Assembly: GCA_048213135.1 (NCBI GenBank) | Contig: PS015015.1 | Location: forward strand, 96,925-160,924 | DNA length: 64,000 nucleotides | Reading direction: 5' to 3' | Source: Reclinomonas americana ATCC 50394 | Taxonomy: Eukaryota > Jakobida > Jakobea > Jakobida | In this document: piece after piece, positions 51,801 through 63,100 of the stretch | Position numbering within the stretch: the first letter of the stretch is position 1 | Layout of the letters: every line of letters begins with the position of its first letter | Program-made: the position numbers and the translations under genes | The notes under the pieces: generated by a model | Seen by the model: the letters and a program-made list of their open reading frames with translations, nothing else | Databases searched by the model: none | What the model was told of the DNA's origin: nothing

Positions 51801-53057
51801 CGAGTTTGTGCCGCCGTCGTCGCCCGACTTTGCACGCATTCGCGACCACGTACTCAAATCGCGCGTAAAGTCGTGCAACCTCAAGGTGCGATCCTTTTCT
51901 CTCCTTCTCGCACTCGCGCACACACACTCACTGCATGTTGCAGGTGACCAATATTTACCGCGTGCAACGCCCCGAGGAGACCGCACGATACACGGGCGAC
52001 AAGATCGGCAACGAGCGCATGCTCTTCCACGGTTCCCGCATTCAGAATTGTTTCGTGGCGCTGCATGCACGCCAGCATCTCTTCACCTTTGTGACTGACC
52101 GCCGCTGGTGCATGCAGGGGTCGGCTTGTTGTCGCGTGGCCTGCTGAGTTGCGCCAGTTGCACATTAACAACTGTGTTTCCTCCTCGTCTGACTTGTTTT
52201 GTGTTTGAACAGTGCCCAAGACCGTCGTCTCCATGGGCATTCGTCGTACTGATGCTGGTGAGTGCATGCATATCTCTTCTTGTGCCAAGAACAACATTCC
52301 TCATCACTCACGGATGCCTTCCGACGCACAGGCTGGGTGAGCACACTCTCTTCTGTGACCAGTGATATGAACACGCGACTCATCGCGTACTGCAGCTCGG
52401 CAACGGTATCTACTTTGGTGACGCATCGTGCACAAGCGCGTACTACACCTCGTCGGGGTACGTTGTCGTGCGCAGTGTGCTTCCCGTGTCTGCCACAAGT
52501 GCCCATCAGTTTTCACCACAGACGCAATCGCAACACTCGCTTCATGATGGTGCTGACTGTTGGGCTCGGCAAGATGAAGGTCTGTGATGTGTGTGCACGT
52601 GAACCGACTTGATTGTCATTCTCACCGCACTGTCGCCGAACAGGAGTACACCAAAATCACGTACGGCTTGACGTGAGTGTCGTTCATCGCATGTGTACTG
52701 CTTTTCGATTTCGCTGTGCACTGATCGTGGTGCTGTAACAGGAGCCCGCCCAACGGCTACGACAGTTGCCACGGTGTTCGCCGGTGCGTGCTACTTTGCT
52801 ATCCTCCCTGCTCGAATGGTAAACCAACATTTTGTTCTTCCGCAGCACATCTGGCGTGCACAGCGAATTCTGTGAGTTGTGCCTCTCCCCTCTTCTTTTA
52901 TTCTTTGTTTCTCACTGTATGCAACAGCCGACGACGAGTACTGCATTTACGACCTGGCCCAGCAGGTTTGTTGGTGCTATTGGTTGTTTGCACATGGATG
53001 GTGTGTCACTCATTGGTCGTGCAGAAAATGGACTGGCTGGTCGAGTTTAGCATGTAA
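48893..53057 (+). CDS. Poly(ADP-ribose) polymerase, BRCT-WGR-catalytic
   Basis: The ATG at 48893 (MPPKRNSKS) follows a purine-rich leader. A BRCT domain comes first (VVVAFSGQFGCTEASLGKTV; VTHLVTTLEDVGRHALGETA; SREWLTESDAAGSFLPVDKF). A long Lys/Ala/Glu-rich linker has repeats of AAPAAKGKKGK. The WGR domain follows (YSMEIHEAPGGHYRIYSHYG), then the helical regulatory domain (LGVLTMEQVERGEAILNQIL) and the ADP-ribosyltransferase domain: NERMLFHGSRIQN (the His of the H-Y-E triad), LGNGIYFGDASCTSAYYT (Tyr), FMMVLTVGLGKMKEYTK and DDEYCIYDLAQQ (Glu). Stop at 53057. No PARP1-type N-terminal zinc fingers are seen. Expected to be a nuclear DNA-damage sensor. Introns are numerous and short; some exon joins near 50870-51010 and 52100-52260 are unresolved. 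Confidence 0.85.
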
Positions 53058-53245
53058 GCAGCGACTCCGAAACACGCCACACACATTCTTCCCCAATCCA
53101 TCCCCAATCCTTTGCGAGAGCCTTCTCTCTCTCTCTCTCTCTCTCCCCACCCAATACCCTCCAATCAATGAACACGTTTTTGATGCATTTTGTTTTGGGT
53201 CTGTGCTTGCAGTGAGCACAGGGGTACAGGCGGCATATAGAGCCA

Positions 53246-56200
53246 TTACGACAGGCGAGCCGGGTTCACCGGCGGCACCACCACTGGCCGCGCTTGCCCT
53301 GCGTAGTAGTTGTTGACCGCCATTCGCTCTGCACAGGAAGAAAGCATAAGAACACAATCGCTTCCCACGCCGGCAAATGCGGAACGCAACGACGGCAGGT
53401 GTGCAGCTGCTGCTGCAAATCGGCCACTGGCGTGGGCTTCTTCCAGTTAGCAGGTGGCCGCGTGCCGTTCAGCAGCGAGTAGTACCAGCGGAGGAGGGCC
53501 ATCCGACGGGCCGTGTCGAGGCACTTGGTCCGCGTGGGTCGTGGCGCTGGGGCCGGTGCTGGCTGCGCATACTGAGGCATGTAGTATGGCGACGGCTGCG
53601 GGTAGTATCCGTACGGCATTGGCGGCGCCGGGGCTTGGTAGGTCGGTGGTGGTGGCGGCGGCGGTGCAGGTGTGTAGTACTGTGGCGTGGGGGCGTAGTA
53701 GTACGGCAGTGGCACAGACTGCGGTGCTGGAGCTGGGGCAGGAGCAGGCTGTGCGTACTGCTGGTGCGACGGCACGTTGCAATGGTACGGAGCCGCAGGC
53801 TGCGGCTGCTGCTGCGGCTGTGGTGGCGGTGCTCGGCGACGGCGAGGAGCCGGCGGAGCGTACATTGGCGGAGGGTACGAGACATCGCATCCTTGCGCTG
53901 GCGCTTGCGCTGGTGGTGGCGGAGGCAGTGCATAGCGGCGACGGCGAGGAGGCGCAGAAATGGGGTTCTCCGACACATCGCAGCCACCCATGTCACCAGC
54001 CGCCGGGGGTGGCGGTGGCGGTGGTGGGCGTGCATAGTACGGATCCGGGATCATGCGTCGGCGAGGTGGTGGCGGTGGAGCCGCAGCAGCAGCAGCAGCA
54101 TCTTGCTCCTGCGCCTCTTCGGCATCATTGACAGCGGCAGAAGCCGCAGATCGCGGTCGCGCATAGTACGGGTCGGGGACGATGCGGCGACCGCCTCGGC
54201 GCCACGCACCATAAGTCGGAGCGGGACCATCGGCAGCGGACGGAGCTGCCGCAGCGTCGTCGTCGGCATCTGCACCGTCGCGAGACAGGAGGCGGCGGCC
54301 ACGTGCACGACGCGGCATCACAGCACCCTCCTCGTCCTCTTGTGGAGCACGAGCGGCTTCGGCTGCGGGCGGCGCAGCTTGTGCGGCGGGCTCCTCATAG
54401 TCGTTCTCCTCTGCAATCAAATGTAAGTGGCGGTTCGCAGAAGTGATAACCAACTCAGCAAGTGACCTTCAACAAGAGCCGCTGCAGGTCCACGAAGGCG
54501 CGAGGTCGGCGACGCGGCAAAAGCTGCTGTCGGCACGGCCAGTTGGGCGGCGGCACCAGCAGCCACTGCACATTTACGTCAGCACGAGAGACAAGGAAGA
54601 TGGATCACAGTATGGGGAACATACCGTTGCGGCTGCGCTGCGGTGCCAGTGCGACAATGCACTTCTCCACAGTGTTGATGCGACGAGCCAGTCGTGCCTG
54701 GGCAATGTGGCACACTGCGCGTGCACGCAACGACCGGGGCGCACGAGGGCACGCGTGGGCGGCGACATTGCGCAGCTTCTTCACCACCACCAGTGCTTGA
54801 CGGCAACGGCCGCGGTCGATAGTCTCAACTGCGCACACAGATCGTCAGCAACACTGCAGCTCGTGCAACACAACAACACTCGTCGTCAATCCTCACCGTC
54901 GTCATCGTCGTCGACGTTTTGGTTGCGGCGCTTCTGACGGCGTGGTGCGCTGTCATTGTCGTTGATTTCGCTGCGGCGTCTGCGACGGCGAGGCGCGCTG
55001 TCATCGTCGTCGTTGACACTGCGGCGCTGGCGACGACGGGGTGCACTGTCATCGCCGTCCAAGTCTGCGACAAAGGGGAAACAGAGTGGGCACACCACAC
55101 ACTTTCATCACCGGCTGTTGACAGTGCTTACCATTCTTGCTGGGGCGGCGACGGCTAGCAGACCGTCGCTTGCGGCCACCTGTGAGTATAGCAATGAGTG
55201 CAAGCGCCCTCTCATTGTCACATGCAAATTCAGTGCATGTCGCGCACCACCATCGCGGCGGCGGCTTGGACGACGACCACCGTCCTCCTCGTCGTCGAGG
55301 TCGTCAGCACGACGAGTTGGCTTGCGGGGCTTGTCTTCGCTCTCCTCGTCAGCATCGTCACCTTGACGACGACGGCGGCGGCGGCGGCGATCGCCCTTCA
55401 AGTCGTCCTCATCATCTGCGCCCGCAAAAGGGAACACCACTTGAGTGCCACTGCAAGTACTCTTGCTGACCATTTTCGAATTCATACGCATACCATTGCG
55501 GGCAGCAGCACGACGACCACCTCGGCGGCGCAGGGTGGGCTGTCGGCGACGACGCAGCGGACCATCGTCGTCAGCATTGGCGTCACCGCCAGCATCTGTG
55601 CATGTGGTGAGTCACAACTCACACATTGATTTACAAAAGTGGTCATGGCTGTACGCACTCTTCCTGCGCTTGCGGCCGACAACAGCAGCATCATCGTCAT
55701 CAATGTCAATGTCATCAGCGACGCGAGAACGCCGGCTGTCACCTGCAGCATCGACACGTAAACAACGGAGGCGGTGCCACTGAAACAGAAGTCCACATCA
55801 ACCGTACCCTTGCGAGAACGCGGTGCAGCACGGTCGTCGTCCTCGTCAGTGGCTTCCGGAATGGCGCGCATCACTGTCAACATGACGATGATGGAATGAG
55901 TGCCCAAGTGCTAACAAGCACACATGGAGTGAGTGTGGTGAGGTGAACGCACTTCGTCGGAACTTGCGCGCGTCACGACGAATCACGTGCCGGAGGTACT
56001 CGCTGGTGGCTGTGCAAATGTGATACGATGAGCGCAGAACACGAAGGATCCAAAGGCAGCTCAAATAAACAAACCACCACGGATACGCTTGTCTTCACGA
56101 TCTGTTTGTGTGAAAGAGTGAGTGTGGGATTGACTGAGTGGCAACAGTGCACGGGAATGAGACTCACCAGAGCCGCGGTCGTCAGAGTCAGCGCCATCGT

Positions 56201-57225
56201 CTGCATGTGGAGAAAAGATATCAAACAAACCAGTCAGTTGTCGCTCAATACCTCGGTGAGGAATACGCTTCACTCCCATCACCATTGCGCGACGGCGGCG
56301 GCGACGACTCTCGCAAGCGACGCACTGCAGAGGCAGGAAGACATGTCAACAGGGGGATCAGCAACTACGCACGACTCAAACCACACGCGCAACTGTTCTT
56401 CTTGATGCGACTGACAATGGCGCGGCACCCTGCAAACATCATAGAGTGAGACAGTGGTGGGACGAAGTGATGGTGACACCATGATGTGAAAGAACTTTGC
56501 TTGTGGATGGGTTCCGGATCGGCCTGTGACGGGTCCACTGCACAGAGAGAAAGTAAACAACACTGCAACACACAACCATGGAAGTGGCAGTGGAGGTGAG
56601 AAAACAGTACGAAACAGCTGGCATCGAAACCGGGCAGACGGCGAACACGGTAGTCACGGAAGGTGCGACCGTCTGCCACCAGTGTCGAAAAACAGTCAGC
56701 AAACTGTCCAAGAGGCACTGCTTCTCTTCCCACACCCACCATTGTCTGCATCGTACTCGCGGTTGCTGAGTCGGGAAGCTCGCTTGCACGAGCGATTGGT
56801 CGGCGGCCGCGGAACTGCACAAATGACAACGATGACCACACAAGTACAGCAATGTATGCGAGTAAGCATTTTGGTACACACTGTCATCGGCAATAGTGCG
56901 ACGACGGCACATGCGCGGTGCGCCAGACGGCGGTGGGGGTGGCAGCGACGGCAGAGCAGCAGGACCACGACGACGGCGGCAACTCTGTGGCGGCGGCGAC
57001 GCTGGAGTCTCCCACGGCGCCGGAGCTGCATTCTTTGCTTGCGGTCGGTAACCTGTGTCCACACCCCACCATGTGAGTCGACAAAGAGACCGCAGTCGCA
57101 CAGACACCACAACACAGACCCTCCCAAGGATCACCGCTAGCAGGGCGCTTGAAGGCATCGGGCGCTGCGCACACCAGACCGCAATGAGACAACACAACAA
57201 AGACTGCGATCGCGACATGCTGCAT
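53246..57225 (-). CDS. Secreted disordered protein of alternating acidic and Arg-rich blocks
   Basis: The ATG at 57225 gives a signal peptide (MQHVAIAVFVVLSHCGLVCA). About 15 small exons follow. Many carry an Asp/Glu run next to an Arg/Lys run: [64 protein letters not shown] and DIDIDDDDAAVVGRKRRK. Others encode basic helices (EYLRHVIRRDARKFRR; CHIAQARLARRINTVEKC; RQALVVVKKLRN). The last large exon (from about 54410) is rich in Pro, Ala, Tyr and Arg with repeated IVPDPYYARP / MIPDPYYARP units and poly-Pro/Gln, then TARRMALLRWYYSLLNG. A final exon entered through a GTTGCG donor ends VNPARLS, stop at 53246. No family is recognised. The repeated exon logic suggests growth by exon duplication. 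An extracellular matrix, adhesive or mineral-binding role is inference. Confidence 0.6.
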
Positions 57226-57299
57226 CCACGGCTCACCCCTCGTTGCTTTCACCACTGCGTGCGTTCAGCAGCAGCCCGTCAGTCAAACAAAGCCACAAT

Positions 57300-57629
57300 N
57301 NNNNNNNNNNNNNNNNNNNNNNNNNNNNNNNNNNNNNNNNNNNNNNNNNNNNNNNNNNNNNNNNNNNNNNNNNNNNNNNNNNNNNNNNNNNNNNNNNNNN
57401 NNNNNNNNNNNNNNNNNNNNNNNNNNNNNNNNNNNNNNNNNNNNNNNNNNNNNNNNNNNNNNNNNNNNNNNNNNNNNNNNNNNNNNNNNNNNNNNNNNNN
57501 NNNNNNNNNNNNNNNNNNNNNNNNNNNNNNNNNNNNNNNNNNNNNNNNNNNNNNNNNNNNNNNNNNNNNNNNNNNNNNNNNNNNNNNNNNNNNNNNNNNN
57601 NNNNNNNNNNNNNNNNNNNNNNNNNNNNN
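57300..57629. other. Assembly gap (330 N)
   Basis: Hides the 5' part of the next plus-strand gene. The surrounding sequence is low-complexity Arg/Asp coding DNA. Confidence 0.99.
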
Positions 57630-57631
57630 CC

Positions 57632-57865
57632 GCGCGTCGGCACTTTGAGTCGCTGCGGCAGCGCCAGGAGCGTCGTCGTGCCGAGCGTGAGGAGCGTCTA
57701 CGCAACCGCCAATATGCGGACGACGCGGAGGATGTCAGTGCTGCTCCTCCGCGCGATGACACTGATGCCCCGCGAGCTCGTGGACCCAGTGTGAACAAGC
57801 AGCTGCGCTGGCTCGGCAAGCTTCTGCGCGGCTACCCGCCGGCTGGTGGCGATGCACGACCATGA
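57632..57865 (+). CDS. 3' fragment of a charged-block protein (5' end in gap)
   Basis: No Met is present, so the frame is found only by reading out of the gap. It begins ARRHFESLRQRQERRRAERE, passes an acidic part (YADDAEDVSAAPPRDDTDAP) and closes with a basic helix LRWLGKLLRGYPPAGG and ARP, stop at 57865 (77 codons visible). The closing helix is like TARRMALLRWYYSLLNG plus RPPANW near the end of the gene at 53246. The family resemblance, the neighbouring position and the same acid/base alternation suggest a paralogue. The frame is chosen by composition only. Confidence 0.5.
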   Translation, partial: ARRHFESLRQRQERRRAEREERLRNRQYADDAEDVSAAPPRDDTDAPRARGPSVNKQLRWLGKLLRGYPPAGGDARP

Positions 57866-57973
57866 GCACCTACATCCTATTCTATCTTGTATCAACTTCC
57901 TCCCTTTGTGTTTTTTTCATTGACATGCACAATGAACGCGTGATGAGTCATCAGATATCCGCGCGCCGCGAGC

Positions 57974-57984
57974 ACATAAATATC
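57974..57984 (+). promoter_or_regulatory. TATA-like element
   Basis: ACATAAATATC lies 29-39 bp upstream of the ATG at 58013 in an otherwise GC-rich stretch. The position fits a core promoter if the 5' leader is very short. By-eye call. Confidence 0.3.
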
Positions 57985-58012
57985 TCAGTCACTTTCAACA
58001 CACGACGCACAC

Positions 58013-60634
58013 ATGAGGCCACAGCTGGTGCTGTTGGCGCTGCTTGTGGCGGTGCTCCTCTGTGTGAGCGCTGCGGTTGCTGTGTCTGCGCAGCAGGAGG
58101 ACGAGGTGGAGGGAGTGGAGGAGAACTTTATGCTGGTGTCGCAAGTTTCGTCCGTCTGCGCGTCTCTCTCTCTCTCTCTGTGCACACTCTAACACACACA
58201 CATACGTAGAGCGACCATGCAAGTCAGAGTGCTGATGCGGAGGATGCCATGAATGGTGCGCGTGTGTTGTGTGTTGTCTGCTCTGCTACTCTCTTCTCAT
58301 TCCAAGCCGCCACCAGAGGCCGAGTCCGATGAGGAAGACGAGTGGCTGGACGATGGTGTGTGCACATATACACACGTACGCGCAAGTGCACCACTGTCTC
58401 CTCACTCACTGNNNNNNNNNNNNNNNNNNNNNNNNNNNNNNNNNNNNNNNNNNNNNNNNNNNNNNNNNNNNNNNNNNNNNNNNNNNNNNNNNNNNNNNNN
58501 NNNNNNNNNNNNNNNNNNNNNNNNNNNNNNNNNNNNNNNNNNNNNNNNNNNNNNNNNNNNNNNNNNNNNNNNNNNNNNNNNNNNNNNNNNNNNNNNNNNN
58601 NNNNNNNNNNNNNNNNNNNNNNNNNNNNNNNNNNNNNNNNNNNNNNNNNNNNNNNNNNNNNNNNNNNNNNNNNNNNNNNNNNNNNNNNNNNNNNNNNNNN
58701 NNNNNNNNNNNNNNNNNNNNNNNNNNNNNNNNNNNNNNNNNNNNNNNNNNNNNNNNNNNNNNNNNNNNNNNNNNNNNNNNNNNNNNNNNNNNNNNNNNNN
58801 NNNNNNNNNNNNNNNNNNNNNNNNNNNNNNNNNNNNNNNNNNNNNNNNNNNNNNNNNNNNNNNNNNNNNNNNNNNNNNNNNNNNNNNNNNNNNNNNNNNN
58901 NNNNNNNNNNNNNNNNNNNNNNNNNNNNNNNNNNNNNNNNNNNNNNNNNNNNNNNNNNNNNNNNNNNNNNNNNNNNNNNNNNNNNNNNNNNNNNNNNNNN
59001 NNNNNNNNNNNNNNNNNNNNNNNNNNNNNNNNNNNNNNNNNNNNNNNNNNNNNNNNNNNNNNNNNNNNNNNNNNNNNNNNNNNNNNNNNNNNNNNNNNNN
59101 NNNNNNNNNNNNNNNNNNNNNNNNNNNNNNNNNNNNNNNNNNNNNNNNGCCGCCGTCCGCGGAGAAGGTGGATGCGGCGAGTCGACGAGCGAATCGGGAG
59201 GCGCAGGCGATTGCAAAGCAGATTTTGCAGGTGCCGCGTCGTGCGGCGTCGTCGTTGCAGGCGACGGTCGATGCCGCGTTGCGGAATGCTGATGGTGACG
59301 CGGCGGACCGCATTCGTCGGTTGGCAAGCCGCGCGATTGGCTGCTTGCGCTCGTCGACGCGCACCAGCTGGGACGCGTGGCTCGAGCTGGCGGAGGTGGA
59401 CTCGGCTCGTCGCGGGGGCAGTAGCCGTTCCGTCCGCTCCAAGGCGCCTTCCAGCACCAGGAGCTTCAGCAACAGCAACAGTGGGAAGAGAAGCAGCAAC
59501 AGCAGCAGTAGCAAGAGGAACAGCAACAGCAGCCGTGGCGGTCGCAGCAGCAATGCCTCGAACGGCTCGGTCAACACGGTCAACAGTACGCTGCAGACGC
59601 TGAAGCAGCTGGTGGCACAAGCGGAGCGGGCCCCGAAGAACTCGGCCTTGGCACGCCTGGCCAACAAACTGCGACTGGCGGCGAGGACAGTCGGCCGCGA
59701 GGTCCGCACCTCCATGGTCGGCGTGTCGCCGTCGCGATTGCTGAATCTGGCGACCTCCAACGTCAAGGACTTGTCGCTGCAAGCCATGAACAATCCCGAC
59801 GTGACGCGCAATGTGCGACGCCAGGTCTACAACTCGCAGCAGAGCGTGCAGGCGCGCCTGACCAATTGCCGCGAGAACGTCGACGAAGTGCTGCGTGAGC
59901 TGAAACGCCTGAAGCAGGACTCCCAGCCGGAAGATGACGACGCAGCGGCGGATCCACAGCCGGCTGACGATGGCGATGACGACAACGACAATAACAACGA
60001 CGACGGCTCCGACGACGACCAGCAGCCGGCGCAGCAGCAACAAGAGCGACGACGCCGCCGCCGACGAAACAGTGCACCGATCGACGAGAGCGAGCCGGAG
60101 AAGGATCGCGAGCCAGTGGACGACAGTGGCGACGACGGCGACAGCGACGGTGGCGATTCTCCGCGTTTGCGTGGCCCGCCGTCACAGCGTCGCGGCAAGC
60201 GCAGCCGCAGCAGTGGCAGCAAGCGCAGCCGTGGCAGTGGCAGTGGCAGCATGCGCAGCCGTGGTGGCAGCAAGCGTCGCAGTGGTGGTGGCAAGCGCAG
60301 CCGCCGAAGCCGTGGACGCTCCTCGGCCTCCAGGAGCCGCCGCGGGCAGGTCAACCGACCCAGCGACCGCCTGTTGGGCACGCTGTGGCGTCTCCGCAAG
60401 AAGGTGGCGTACGCCGGTCGCAAACTCGAACGCTGCGCGCAGCGCAATTGGGCCTATCGCGGCACTCGCGGTGCCGGTGGCGATCGGAGAGGCCGTGGTG
60501 ACGGACAGCCTCGCTTTCCTCGCGCTGCGTCGTGGTTCGGCGCACCGCGGTACGATGGTCACCGCGAGGTGGAGTGGGAGCCGGGTCACCGTTGCGTCGC
60601 ACCAACACCGAGCAGAGAGGGAGAGCGAGAGTGA
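58013..60634 (+). CDS. Secreted Ser/Arg- and Asp-rich polyampholyte (internal gap)
   Basis: The ATG at 58013 gives a strong signal peptide (LVLLALLVAVLLCVSAAVA) and then acidic exons (QQEDEVEGVEEN; ESDEEDEWLDDG). A 737-N gap follows. Downstream is one long exon: an Ala/Arg helical region (SRRANREAQAIAKQILQVPR), Ser/Asn/Lys/Arg repeats (SNSNSGKRSSNSSSSKRN), a helical part (LARLANKLRLAARTVGREVR; RENVDEVLRELKRLKQ), Asp runs (DDDNDNNNDDGSDDDQQ), poly-Arg, and long GSKRSRGSGSG-type RS repeats. It ends near RLLGTLWRLRKKVAYAG. The direct stop is at 60634. A GTCACCGC donor near 60558 joined to the acceptor at 60668 would instead give a basic tail (KGKRSPLLRRRQQQRRRK) ending about 60777. RS repeats usually mark splicing factors, but the signal peptide argues for secretion. 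Silaffin-like or matrix proteins have similar composition; this is inference. Confidence 0.62.
58412..59148. other. Assembly gap (737 N)
   Basis: Lies between the acidic 5' exons and the long 3' exon of the secreted Ser/Arg-rich gene. Confidence 0.99.
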
Positions 60635-60870
60635 CAGAGACAACTCACCTATTTGACATGCTTTGCAGCAACGGGTCGTCGACCACTCGGCACCCGCGCA
60701 CACCACGACACAGCACACAAGGGCAAGCGGTCGCCACTGCTCCGGCGACGACAGCAACAACGACGCCGCAAGTGATGCCCGTCGGAGCTCCGTCGGCGTC
60801 CTCTCGTCCGTCGTGTCTGTGTGTGTTCGTTGAGTGTTGACAGCGGGAGAGAGAGTGAATCGACAAGGGA

Positions 60871-62855
60871 ATGGTCACACTTCCGCGCATCGCACTGCTG
60901 GCTCTGCTGCTGCTGGCCATTGCTCTCCTCGTCGCGCATCACAGTGCACACGCTCACTCCGATCACGACGACGACGACGACGACGATGCAGGCAACGCGC
61001 ATCACGAGCATGCTCACAGCGACAATGATGACGATGACGACGACGATGAAGAGGAAGACACACGAGATGCAGCCGAGGTGCACACACAGAGATAGCGTGA
61101 GGAGAGAACATGTCAGACAACTCACGCACACACACGCACACACAGAATGGTCTGACGACTGGCATTGTACACGTGTTGAATGGCGACTCGTTCCACGAGG
61201 TGACGCGTGTCGGGCAGTGGCTGATTGAGTTCTATGCACCGTGGTGTGGCCACTGTCAGCGACTGCAGCCGGTGTTTGAGGAGAGTGCGCGTGCGGCCCC
61301 GGATGTGTTCTTTGGCAAGGTCGATTGTGATGAGCACAGGAGTTGCGCGCGCGCGCGCGTGTGTGTGTGTGTAAGTGTGTGCGTGTGTGTGTAGGCCACT
61401 CATGCGTTGCTGTGCAGCTGTGTGCGAGGAGTTTGATGTGTCGGGATACCCGACAATCAAGTTGTTGCGTCTCTCTTTCACTGTGTGTGCCTGAGAGGAT
61501 TGCTCATTCCCTGTGTGCATGCAGCAAGCGCGGTGAGGTCGTGTTGCCGTACAAGGGTGCACGCACGCGTGACGGCTTCGTGCACTGGTTGAAGCGTGTC
61601 AATGGGTAAGTGTGCGCTCTTGTCCTTTTCTTCTGTCTGCATGTGCTTACTCGCCTGTGCGTGTGCAGTCCGGTGCTGCGTGAGGTGTCGGCCGATAGCG
61701 TGGAGGCGTTTGCCACGGAGGATGCGCGCAGTGTGTCGTTTTTGCTCATTAACCCGTCGGCGGAGGCTCGAGTTGCGCCCTGCCTGCTGCTGTTGTCGTT
61801 GTCTTTGCATGCGGGTGGAGAATTGACTGGTCTCGGCTGCGCAGCGCAATGTGGAGTCTGTGGCGCAGACGTTGCTGTTCGAGAACAAGTTTGGCGTGGT
61901 GAGCGAGGAGGACAGCAAGGCGGTGCTGCAGGAGCTGCGCTTCAAGCTGCCGAAGAAGAACAAGAGCGGATTGTTGTCGATTACGATTGGTGAGGGCGTC
62001 GACTTGTTGGTGGAGAGCGTGCTGGAGAATGCCGAGGCAGTGCGCGACTGGGTGCACTCTCGTCGCCTGCCGCCGGTGGCCGAGCTCAACGAGGGCACGT
62101 ACGAAGCGATTTCGGAGGACACTCGCAACACGTACCTGTTGATTGCGTCGTCGCAGTTGCCGGGGTCCATGGAGAGGTTCTTTTTTGCGCATAGCTCGTG
62201 CATCTGTTGACGTGGATTCTTACCTTCTCCTTGTTGCGCCAGTGCACGCAACCTGCTGACGGGGCCTGCGCGAGCTGATCGCAGTCGCCTGTTTGCGGTG
62301 ATTGACTTTTCCAAGTACGAGCGCTTCATCGAGAGCACGCTGAGCACGTCGGCCACCGAGCTGCCCGTCATCATGCGCATCGATTTCAAGGAGAGCACCT
62401 TCCAGAAGATGTCGGCCGCCTCGCGTGGCGACAATAACCTCATCTCGGAGGAGCAGCTGCACGAGTTCATTCGCCAAGCCGAGGCCGGCGACATTTCGTC
62501 TTGTTGCGTGCGACTTTTGTTGGGTGTGGACGCGATCGATTCTTGTCTTCTCTCACGTCTTGCTTGTTACACCAGCGTCGTTCGGTGGTGGCGTGTTCTC
62601 TGGGCTGTGGAATGCGGGCAAGAAGTTCTTGGTGCGTCACGATTCTCTTGTACCCCTCCCTCACCTGCATTTTGTTCACGCTTGTGTGTGTGTGCGCGCG
62701 CGCAGATCTACATTGGCCAGAACCCGTCCGTCGGTGTCAGCATTGTGCTGGCCTACATTGCCGTCATGGGTCTCCTGGTGTACGTCTTCCGCCGCATGAG
62801 CTCGGGCGACGACAAGGACGACAAGCCGGCCGTCAAGGACAAGGACAGCGACGGT

Positions 62856-62887
<32 letters not shown>

Positions 62888-63011
62888 GGCCGACGGCAAG
62901 AAGGGAGACGACAAGCGGAAACCGAAGAAGGCCAGTGCGGCGGCGGAGGGTAGCGCAGCGGTGCCGGCAGCCACGGTGCGTGCCAAGCAGGGCGAGGCCA
63001 AGCAAGACTAG
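60871..63011 (+). CDS. Membrane-anchored protein disulfide isomerase (TMX3-like)
   Basis: The ATG at 60871 gives a signal peptide ([20 protein letters not shown]). A striking His/Asp-rich stretch follows ([20 protein letters not shown], then poly-Asp/Glu). The thioredoxin domain reads [20 protein letters not shown], with the CGHC active site, then [24 protein letters not shown] and [16 protein letters not shown]. Redox-inactive b-type regions follow ([48 protein letters not shown]). One TM helix ([18 protein letters not shown]) and a Lys/Glu-rich cytosolic tail end at 63011. It should catalyse disulfide formation in the ER lumen. A classic KKxx retrieval signal is absent at the very end (GEAKQD), so retention may use the charged tail. 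Confidence 0.85.
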
Positions 63012-63100
63012 ACGAGAAAATAGCCGTGAATGGATGTAGCGAGAAATACAACAGCGCGAAAGAATCAGGGGAACAGGCTCTTCATTGCCTTCGCTGCAGC

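Noticed and set aside
58224-60043. Long minus-strand open frames over the secreted Ser/Arg-rich gene
   Set aside because: They are antisense shadows: Arg/Ser/Ala GC-rich codons read backwards give Leu/Arg/Ala-rich frames without stops. The plus frame has the signal peptide and phased introns.
59400-60360. SR-type splicing factor
   Set aside because: RS repeats are present, but no RRM is seen and the gene begins with a clear signal peptide, so a nuclear SR protein is not the first choice.
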